A stretch of DNA of 5,388 bases from Alphaproteobacteria bacterium (GTDB lineage Bacteria; Pseudomonadota; Alphaproteobacteria; ATCC43930; CGMCC-115725): assembly GCA_030039975.1 (NCBI GenBank), contig JASHUO010000787.1, forward strand, positions 1 to 5,388, read 5' to 3'. This document shows, piece by piece, positions 1 through 4,012 of the stretch. A program made the translations under genes and the position numbers. Each line of letters starts with the position of its first letter. Position 1 is the stretch's first letter. Below the pieces are notes generated by a model. That model made no database searches. It was given only the letters and a program-made list of their open reading frames with translations, and was not told the DNA's origin.

Positions 1-464
1 CCGGTCGGCGGCGCCAGCGCGGTCTTGGCGGCGCGGTGGACGGCGCGCGGCAAATCCTCGACGCGCCGCACCTCGGCCGACCATTTGACGAAGGGCCGCG
101 CGATCGTCGGCAGATCGGCCCACAAGATGGGCTCGGAGAAGTTGAAGCTTTGATCGTGCTGCCCGGCGGTGAGCAGGATCGGCGCTTGCGCCTTCTGCGC
201 GTCATAGAGCATGCCGAGGGCGTTGCCGAGGCCGGGTGCCACATGCACATTGGCGACGGCAAGGCGGCCCGAGGCCTGGGCGTAGCCATCGGCCATCGCC
301 ATCACCGCCGCCTCTTGCAGCGCCAGCACGTAGCGCAGCCCCGGCTCGACGGCGAGGGCGTCCATCAGCGGCAGCTCGGTGGTGCCGGGATTGCCGAAGA
401 TGATCTCGACGCCTTCCTGCTTCAAAAGCTCGAGAAAGGCGCGTTTTCCCGACATCAGCGGCAT
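1..464 (-). CDS. Thiamine-diphosphate-dependent enzyme, benzoylformate decarboxylase-like (N-terminal part, cut by window edge)
   Basis: The gene is read leftward from ATG at 464-462 and leaves the window after 154 codons, so only the N-terminal Pyr domain is visible; the family usually has about 520-580 residues. Motifs seen: NPGTTE at residues 25-30, then LQEAAVMAMADGYAQASG with the Glu that activates the thiamine ring at E51, then NVHVAPGLGNALGML (72-86) and ILLTAGQHDQSF. H74 lies where benzoylformate decarboxylase of Pseudomonas has its catalytic His, which favours a 2-oxoacid decarboxylase over acetolactate synthase. The start is supported by GGGGAGGA seven bases upstream. Family enzymes are cytoplasmic, bind ThDP and Mg2+, and decarboxylate or ligate 2-oxoacids. 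The substrate cannot be told from this fragment; oxalyl-CoA decarboxylase or an acetolactate synthase-like enzyme remain possible. The HU terminator lies between this gene and HU, so it probably has its own promoter within 465-552, where no clear one is visible. Confidence 0.88.
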   Translation of the reverse strand, partial: MPLMSGKRAFLELLKQEGVEIIFGNPGTTELPLMDALAVEPGLRYVLALQEAAVMAMADGYAQASGRLAVANVHVAPGLGNALGMLYDAQKAQAPILLTAGQHDQSFNFSEPILWADLPTIARPFVKWSAEVRRVEDLPRAVHRAAKTALAPPT

Positions 465-552
465 GTCTTCCTCCCCGGCGCGGTTGCCGGATGCTATCGC
501 GCGCGCCCCGCCGCCGCCAGCGCTGCGATCCTGCCGCCGGCGGTCGCGCCCC

Positions 553-595
553 AAAAATGCCACTGCCCGCCGCGCAGGAGCGCGGCGGGCAGTGG
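553..595 (-). terminator. Intrinsic terminator of the HU-family gene
   Basis: A perfect 16-bp stem (560-575 with 580-595, core CACTGCCCGCCGCGC) closes a 4-nt loop AGGA. Read on the minus strand, the stem is followed two bases later by five T residues (the A run at 553-557). This is a textbook Rho-independent terminator and sits about 105 bp past the HU stop codon. Confidence 0.9.
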
Positions 596-639
596 GGCGA
601 ATCGGTTTGGCGCTCGCTCGGACGAAGCACCGCAGCTCG

Positions 640-667
640 GCCGCTCGCGGATCAAGCCGCGAGCGGC
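640..667 (-). other. GC-rich hairpin in the 3' untranslated region of the HU gene
   Basis: GCCGCTCGCGG (640-650) and CCGCGAGCGGC (657-667) form a perfect 11-bp stem with loop ATCAAG. An outer GCACC/GGTGC pair (627-631 with 668-672) can extend it past an 8-nt bulge. There is no T tract, so it is not a terminator itself. It lies between the HU stop and the terminator and may stabilise the 3' end. The rest of 465-700 shows no gene. Confidence 0.6.
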
Positions 668-700
668 GGTGCGCCGGCGCTCAGCCCTCGCGCCAGCGGC

Positions 701-1006
701 TCAGATCGATTCCTTGAGTTCCTTGGCGGCGCGGAAGGCCACCTTCTTGCTCGCCTTGATCTTGATCGGCTCGCCGGTCGCGGGGTTGCGGCCCATGCGC
801 GCGGCGCGCTTGCGCACCACCAGGATGCCGAGTCCGCCGATGCGGATCCGGTCGCCTTTCTTCAGATGCTTCACGACCAGGTCGACCATGCTGCTGAGCA
901 CGGCCTCGCTGTGCTTTTTCGGCATCTCGTGCTCGTCGGCGACGGCGGCCGCCAGGTGCTTCAACGTCACCGTGGACGAACCACCCGCCTTTTTCTTTGC
1001 TGCCAT
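701..1006 (-). CDS. HU-family nucleoid-associated DNA-binding protein
   Basis: This encodes 101 residues, slightly longer than canonical HU (about 90) because of a lysine-containing N-terminal extension, MAAKKKAGGSS. The fold is recognisable in order: two helices at about 13-48, then the beta region GDRIRIGGLGILVVRKRAARMGRNPATG. The DNA-intercalating proline at the arm tip is P75 in GRNPATGE (72-79), followed by IKIKASKKVAFRAAKELK. The usual GFGxF turn reads GGLGIL (57-62). HU proteins bind and bend DNA with little sequence preference and shape the nucleoid. The start at 1006 was chosen over an upstream in-frame ATG at 1048 because the Lys-rich N-terminus follows AGAGGGAG about 9-10 bases upstream, while the extra residues look like leader sequence. 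It is transcribed alone, ends in a strong terminator and is divergent from the basic-peptide gene. It could be classed as HU or IHF-like; HU family is secure, the exact paralogue is not. Confidence 0.93.
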   Translation of the reverse strand: MAAKKKAGGSSTVTLKHLAAAVADEHEMPKKHSEAVLSSMVDLVVKHLKKGDRIRIGGLGILVVRKRAARMGRNPATGEPIKIKASKKVAFRAAKELKESI

Positions 1007-1419
1007 AGGTATCGGACTCCCTCTTCTGTGCAAAAGTAACAACGGCATTTACCGGGGCTACAGAATCACGGAGAGGCCCGTAAAGCAAGTGTTTGCATGC
1101 CGCGGACGGCGCATTTTTGTCGCTCGGCGCGCGACTCGCGAATTGCAAGAAACCCGCGTCTCATGGGTGTTTTCGAGTGTCCGTGAGGGGCGCGCCGGAC
1201 GCCGCGACGCGACGCACGCATTCGATGCCGTACTCGCGTCGTCTTGACGAAGTAACCGTCATTCTCGTCTCGGCGATTACCACATATTAGCCATGCGGAG
1301 ACAGGCTCGACACGCGATCGACCGTGCGCTCGACTTGAAAAGCACTTGCTTCAAAAAGGAATTATTAACTTCTTGACCACACTCTGTGCGACGTTTGCAA
1401 TCGCTGGGAGTGACTTTCA
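1007..1419. other. 413-bp divergent intergenic region between HU and basic-peptide genes
   Basis: No convincing gene lies here. A 65-codon plus-strand frame (1093-1290) has no good Shine-Dalgarno sequence or recognisable domain. The region is less GC-rich towards the basic-peptide gene, with an A/T-rich patch at about 1335-1375. The nonamer CACTTGCTT occurs on plus at 1343-1351 and on minus at 1091-1083, pointing towards each flanking gene. On minus it begins a weak promoter-like string (TTGCTT, then TTCTGT 17 bases later) ahead of HU. The region probably holds both promoters and their regulatory sites. Confidence 0.55.
1373..1401 (+). promoter_or_regulatory. Candidate promoter of the basic-peptide gene
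   Basis: TTGACC (1373-1378) matches five of six -35 consensus bases. A 17-bp spacer separates it from TGCAAT (1396-1401), which matches four of six -10 bases. Transcription would start near 1408, giving a very short leader that begins in or next to the GGGAG at 1406-1410. That tight placement and the weak -10 make the call tentative. Confidence 0.35.
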
Positions 1420-1596
1420 ATGCGTAGAAAGAAGCACAAGACGGCGCGCAAGTCGCACCGTCGCATGAAGTCGAAGGCGGCGCGTTCCTCGGCCGCCGTG
1501 AAGAAGTCGACGCGCCGCGTCAAGCGCGCGAAGAAGAGCTCCGCTCGCCGCCGCGTCGCCAAGCGCCGCGTGCGTCGCTCGATGAAGCGGCGCTAA
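1420..1596 (+). CDS. 58-residue protamine/histone H1-like very basic protein
   Basis: The gene starts at ATG 1420, nine bases after GGGAG (1406-1410), and stops at TAA 1594-1596. The product has 18 Arg, 13 Lys and 2 His among 58 residues, with no Asp or Glu and no aromatic residue. The remainder is Ser, Ala, Val, Thr and Met. KKS-centred blocks recur (KKSTRRVKRA at 28-37, KKSSARRRVAKRRVRRS at 38-54), resembling Lys/Ala/Ser/Arg tails of bacterial H1-like proteins. Such a composition implies nucleic-acid binding and disorder without ligand; a nucleoid-compacting or RNA/ribosome-associated role is inferred, not shown. Supporting a real gene are the ribosome site, a dedicated intrinsic terminator 22 bases after the stop, host-like codon choice (AAG for 13 of 13 Lys, mostly CGC for Arg) and a nucleoid-protein gene as divergent neighbour. 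I do not recognise a named family. Confidence 0.82.
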   Translation: MRRKKHKTARKSHRRMKSKAARSSAAVKKSTRRVKRAKKSSARRRVAKRRVRRSMKRR

Positions 1597-1617
1597 GCGC
1601 AACATAGCGCTCGTTTG

Positions 1618-1670
1618 CGGACTGCCCGGCGCCGCCGCTTTCGAGCTGCGGCGCCGGGCAGTTCGTTTTT
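1618..1670 (+). terminator. Intrinsic terminator of the basic-peptide gene
   Basis: ACTGCCCGGCGCCGC (1621-1635) pairs perfectly with 1648-1662 (15 bp) around a 12-nt loop. The stem can extend outward by wobble and GC pairs to 1618/1665. A T5 run follows at 1666-1670. Strong Rho-independent terminator for plus-strand transcription. Confidence 0.9.
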
Positions 1671-1684
1671 GCCTGCCGCGCCGC

Positions 1685-1697
1685 TACAATTGATGTC
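1685..1697 (+). promoter_or_regulatory. Candidate -10 element for leaderless modE transcription
   Basis: TACAAT (1685-1690) matches five of six -10 consensus bases and ends seven bases before the modE ATG at 1698. A transcript started from it would begin at or within a base or two of the ATG. No Shine-Dalgarno sequence is visible before the ATG, which fits a leaderless message. A -35 is poor: TTCGTT at 1662-1667 has the right 17-bp spacing but weak identity, and it overlaps the preceding terminator. Confidence 0.35.
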
Positions 1698-2072
1698 ATG
1701 GCGCGGCTCACCATCCGCATCGATCTCACGCAAGAGGGCGCGATCGGCCCGGGCAAGATCCGGTTGCTCGAGCTCGTCGGCGAGACCGGTTCGATTTCCG
1801 CCGCGGGACGCGCCATGGAGATGTCGTATCGCCGCGCCTGGCTGTTGATTGATGCGCTCAACCATCTCTTCAAGACGCCGCTGGTCGCGACAAAGCTCGG
1901 CGGCAAATCCGGCGGCGGCGCCGCGCTGACACCGTTCGGGCGCGAGGTGGTCCGACACTATCGGGCGCTCGAAGACGAGGCAGAGCAGGCGGCGCGGCCG
2001 CATCTGCGCGCGCTTGAAGCCGCGCTGTCGCGGCGCAAACCGCCGCGGCGCGGCGCCGCCGAATCCGACTGA
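1698..2072 (+). CDS. modE: Short ModE-type molybdate regulator, winged-helix domain only
   Basis: The 124-residue product matches the N-terminal DNA-binding domain of ModE. Visible are IRLLELVGETGSISAAGRAMEMSYRRAWLLIDALN (21-55), with the helix-turn-helix around GSISAAGRAMEMSYRRAW, then the wing GGKSGGGAALTPFGREVV (68-85) and an alpha-helical linker to about residue 110. Full-length ModE of E. coli has about 262 residues and adds two molybdate-binding MOP/TOBE domains. Here the gene stops after a Pro/Arg-rich tail, so metal sensing is not encoded in this polypeptide. In the family, ModE dimers with molybdate repress molybdate transport genes. The ModE box upstream of modA fits that role, though how this short form responds to molybdate is unknown. 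It converges on modA with 182 bp between stops. The stop is a clean TGA and nothing downstream suggests a frameshifted C-terminal domain. Confidence 0.88.
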   Translation: MARLTIRIDLTQEGAIGPGKIRLLELVGETGSISAAGRAMEMSYRRAWLLIDALNHLFKTPLVATKLGGKSGGGAALTPFGREVVRHYRALEDEAEQAARPHLRALEAALSRRKPPRRGAAESD

Positions 2073-2107
2073 TGCTCGGCAGCGTGCCCAAGCGACAAAG
2101 CAAACGT

Positions 2108-2214
2108 AAGGGAGATAAGGGGATTAAGGGGGATATGGGGATGGCGATTAGGATTGCGCCTGCGGCGCAATCATTATTTATCCCCTTATCTCCCTAAATC
2201 CCCCTATCTCCCTT
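2108..2214. repeat. 107-bp imperfect palindrome with a G-quadruplex motif on each strand
   Basis: The outer arms AAGGGAGATA (2108-2117) and TATCTCCCTT (2205-2214) are perfect complements, and the inner arms are imperfectly so. The centre is a perfect 9-bp hairpin, GATTGCGCC (2152-2160) and GGCGCAATC (2164-2172), with loop TGC. The left arm has four G runs on plus (2110-2112, 2119-2122, 2128-2132, 2137-2140) with loops of 6, 5 and 4. The right arm has four on minus (complement of 2182-2185, 2192-2194, 2200-2204, 2210-2212) with loops of 6, 5 and 5. The arms are also roughly tandem copies of AGGGGATTA. It sits 35 bp past the modE stop and 40 bp past the modA stop. It may act as a bidirectional transcript end, although there is no T tract, or be a dispersed intergenic repeat. 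Confidence 0.8.
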
Positions 2215-2254
2215 CCTAAACATCCTTGCAGGCTCGCAACGGCCGAGAAGCAGC

Positions 2255-3013
2255 TCACGGCAGCAGCGTGAACCCTTGTTTCTCGAAAAACGGCCGCGCC
2301 GCCGGCGATTCGAGGAAGGCCAGGAATTTCGCCGCGTCGGGGCTTTTGCTCGCCGCGGTGAGCGCGATCGGGTAGACGATCGGCGGCACGCTGTCTGCGG
2401 GGAAACCGGCGACGATGCGGACGCCGGGCTCCGCCGCCGCATCGGTGGCGTAGACGATACCGAGGGGCGCCTCCTGGCGCGCCACCAGGATCAGCGCCGC
2501 ACGCACATTCTCGGCGCGCGCCAGCTTGTCCGACACCGACGCCCAGACGCCGAGCCTGGTGAGCGCCGCCTTGGCGTATTTGCCCGCCGGTACGCTATCG
2601 GGATCGGCGACGGCCAGCCGGTTGCCGTCGAGCAGGCGCGCCAGCGGAAAACCGGGCTTGATCTCGAGCTTGATCGGGCTGGCCGCCGGCGCGATCAGCA
2701 CCAGGCGGTTGCTGAGCAAATCCTTGCGCGTCCCGGGCCGGATGAGATTGTGCTTTTCGGCATAGTTCATCCAGTCGAGATCGGCGGAGATGAAGATGTC
2801 GGCGGGCGCGCCATTGTCGAGCTGTTGCGCCAGCGCCGAGCTTGCGGCGTAGGAGACCTTGACCCCCTCGCCGCCGGCCTTTTGATAGGCGGCAACGGCA
2901 TCATCGAGCGCGTTTTTGAGGCTTGCCGCAGCAAACACCAGGGTCTCGGCAAAGGCCGGCCGCGCCGCCAGCAGCAGCAGGACGGCGCCGGCGAGAAGAA
3001 CGCGCTTGATCAT
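2255..3013 (-). CDS. modA: Periplasmic molybdate-binding protein ModA of the ABC transporter
   Basis: The product has 252 residues, the usual ModA length. A Sec signal peptide (MIKR, hydrophobic 5-17, cleavage likely after A20-F21-A22) precedes mature ETLVFAAASLKNAL. Oxyanion-contacting positions known from E. coli ModA appear conserved: S31 in AAASL, Ser 58/59 in YAASSALAQQL, A143 in VPAGKYAK, V170 in ENVRAAL and Y188 in GIVYATD. GAPADIFISADLDWM (68-82) is also typical. ModA captures molybdate or tungstate and delivers it to ModBC. The start at 3013 was preferred to an in-frame ATG at 3049 because only it places the signal peptide at the N-terminus; GAGG lies seven bases upstream, a modest ribosome site. 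A ModE box lies 37 bp upstream. modB and modC do not follow; instead the gene ends facing modE, so the permease and ATPase must be encoded elsewhere. Confidence 0.96.
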   Translation of the reverse strand: MIKRVLLAGAVLLLLAARPAFAETLVFAAASLKNALDDAVAAYQKAGGEGVKVSYAASSALAQQLDNGAPADIFISADLDWMNYAEKHNLIRPGTRKDLLSNRLVLIAPAASPIKLEIKPGFPLARLLDGNRLAVADPDSVPAGKYAKAALTRLGVWASVSDKLARAENVRAALILVARQEAPLGIVYATDAAAEPGVRIVAGFPADSVPPIVYPIALTAASKSPDAAKFLAFLESPAARPFFEKQGFTLLP

Positions 3014-3050
3014 GATCGCCTCGATCGCTGGAATGACGGGTTCGCGCAAA

Positions 3051-3074
3051 CGCTATGTCTTGCCGAACATAGCG
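3051..3074. promoter_or_regulatory. Predicted ModE operator (Mo-box) upstream of modA
   Basis: CGCTATGT (3051-3058) and ACATAGCG (3067-3074) form a perfect 8-bp inverted repeat with an 8-bp spacer. From established knowledge, the E. coli modA operator has the same 8-8-8 layout, CGTTATAT-N8-ACATAACG, so the half-sites share CGnTAT and ACATAnCG. The site is 37 bp before the modA start and covers a possible -10, as expected for repression. It is 100 bp from the divergent HD-domain gene, which it could also influence. Confidence 0.8.
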
Positions 3075-3094
3075 AGGGGCGCAGCGCGCGGCCA
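3066..3094 (-). promoter_or_regulatory. Weak candidate modA promoter overlapping the ModE box
   Basis: On the minus strand TATGTT (3071-3066) resembles a -10 at four of six positions. TGGCCG (3094-3089), 17 bp upstream, is a poor -35. The -10 would lie inside the ModE box, so binding there would block polymerase. Sequence match alone is weak; position relative to the operator and to modA is the main support. Confidence 0.3.
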
Positions 3095-3124
3095 GCCTGC
3101 CCTCGCCCGGTCGCGCCGACCGTC

Positions 3125-3153
3125 TGGACAGGCAGCGACGGCTCGCCGATCAT
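3125..3153 (+). promoter_or_regulatory. Candidate promoter of the HD-domain gene
   Basis: TGGACA (3125-3130) matches five of six -35 bases. A 17-bp spacer separates it from GATCAT (3148-3153), which matches four of six -10 bases. Transcription would begin near 3160, just before the AGGAGG at 3163-3168. Confidence 0.4.
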
Positions 3154-3174
3154 GGCCGCAAGAGGAGGAACGCC

Positions 3175-3927
3175 ATGCCCGACGAAGCCGGAGCCCCCAT
3201 CGCCGCGGAACGCCACAGCCAAGGCAAGCGGCGGCGCATCATCTTTCCGCCGGCGATCGGCACCCTGGGGACGCCGGCCTATATGAAGCGCGTCGAGCTC
3301 TTCAACGAGCTCGGACCCGATAGCGTCTTGATGATGGGCGACAATCCCGCGCTGCCCCCCATGCCGGAAAAGCCGACCTTGCTCGACTTTTTCCGCCGGC
3401 GCTTCCATCCGCGCGGCGTCAACCATCTGCTGCAAAGCGCGAATCTGGCGCGGAAGGCCGGGCTGCCCGAGAAGCTGGTGCTCGCCTGCCTGGTGCACGA
3501 CATCGCCAATGTCGCGCTGGTCGGCAGCGATCACGGCTATTGGGGCGCGCAGCTCATCGGCCCCTATGTCGAGGAGGAGGTGAGCTGGGCGGTACGCTAT
3601 CACCAGGCGCTGCGCTTCTTCGCCGACGAAGCCGCCGGCTACACCTATCCCGAGGCCTATATCCGCTATTTCGGCGCCGATTACGTGCCACCGCCCTACA
3701 TTCAGGCAGCGCATCGCGAGGCGCGCGCCCATCGCTGGTACATGTCGGCGCGGCAGATCACGATCTACGATGTCTACGCCTTCGACCCCAACACGATTGT
3801 GCCGCTCGAAGAGTTCACCGACATCATCGGCCGGCATTTCCGCCAACCGGAGGAAGGGCTGGGCTTCGACGGCTCGCCCGTGGCGCATATGTGGCGCAGC
3901 ATCATCTGGCCCAACAATTTCCTCTGA
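3175..3927 (+). CDS. HD-domain metalloprotein, putative hydrolase or di-iron oxygenase
   Basis: The 250-residue product follows a perfect AGGAGG six bases before the ATG, which fixes the start. An HD-domain ligand series is visible: H84 in NHLLQSA, H108-D109 in CLVHDIANV, H120 in GSDHGYWGAQ, H143 in VRYHQALRFF and D199 in ITIYDVYAFD. This H...HD...H...H...D set is the two-metal pattern, shared by HD phosphohydrolases and by HD oxygenases such as PhnZ and myo-inositol oxygenase. The H84-H108, H120-H143 and H143-D199 spacings (24, 23, 56) resemble PhnZ, but D109-H120 (11) is shorter. The C-terminal part is rich in aromatic residues (TYPEAYIRYFGADYVPPPYI, WRSIIWPN). No signal peptide or membrane segment is seen, so it is cytoplasmic. 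The substrate is unknown. It is divergent from modA and followed co-directionally by a dehydrogenase 85 bp on, possibly one transcript. Confidence 0.85.
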   Translation: MPDEAGAPIAAERHSQGKRRRIIFPPAIGTLGTPAYMKRVELFNELGPDSVLMMGDNPALPPMPEKPTLLDFFRRRFHPRGVNHLLQSANLARKAGLPEKLVLACLVHDIANVALVGSDHGYWGAQLIGPYVEEEVSWAVRYHQALRFFADEAAGYTYPEAYIRYFGADYVPPPYIQAAHREARAHRWYMSARQITIYDVYAFDPNTIVPLEEFTDIIGRHFRQPEEGLGFDGSPVAHMWRSIIWPNNFL

Positions 3928-3955
3928 CACTTCTCATCCGATAGTGTTCCCCCGC

Positions 3956-3979
3956 GGCGCCGGAAGGACAGCCGGTGCC
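3956..3979 (+). other. Hairpin between the HD-domain and dehydrogenase genes
   Basis: GGCGCCGG (3956-3963) pairs with CCGGTGCC (3972-3979) with one wobble and an 8-nt loop. No T tract follows, so it is not a convincing terminator. It could modulate read-through or stability in a two-gene message. It may also be chance in GC-rich DNA. Confidence 0.3.
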
Positions 3980-4012
3980 CTTCCGCGACCCGCACAGCGA
4001 CAGGAAAATTCG

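Noticed and set aside
1007..1048. Upstream HU start at 1048 (14 extra residues)
   Set aside because: The ATG at 1006 has a Shine-Dalgarno sequence and gives the expected Lys-rich HU N-terminus; the extension would be translated from that ribosome site itself.
36..1247. 403-codon plus-strand open frame
   Set aside because: Antisense to the thiamine-diphosphate enzyme and HU genes, crosses the HU terminator, no recognisable domain; a by-product of high GC content.
1093..1290. 65-codon plus-strand frame in the HU/basic-peptide intergenic region
   Set aside because: No good ribosome site, no domain, mixed codon use; kept only as a remark on the intergenic region.
2152..2180. Central hairpin of the palindrome as a classical intrinsic terminator for modE
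   Set aside because: The stem is followed by ATTATTTA rather than a T run, so termination here is possible but not a textbook case.
2108..2214. CRISPR-like or iteron array in the G-rich repeats
   Set aside because: Units are 9-10 bp, imperfect, without spacers, and form one palindrome; no cas or replication genes nearby.
3014..3049. Upstream modA start at 3049 (12 extra residues)
   Set aside because: It would bury the Sec signal peptide behind MREPVIPAIEAI and place the start two bases from the ModE box.
2276..3286. 336-codon plus-strand open frame
   Set aside because: Antisense to modA, which is certain, and overlaps the start of the HD-domain gene.
3010..3930. 306-codon minus-strand open frame
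   Set aside because: Antisense to the whole HD-domain gene, with no family resemblance; the plus-strand gene has an AGGAGG site and metal-ligand motifs.
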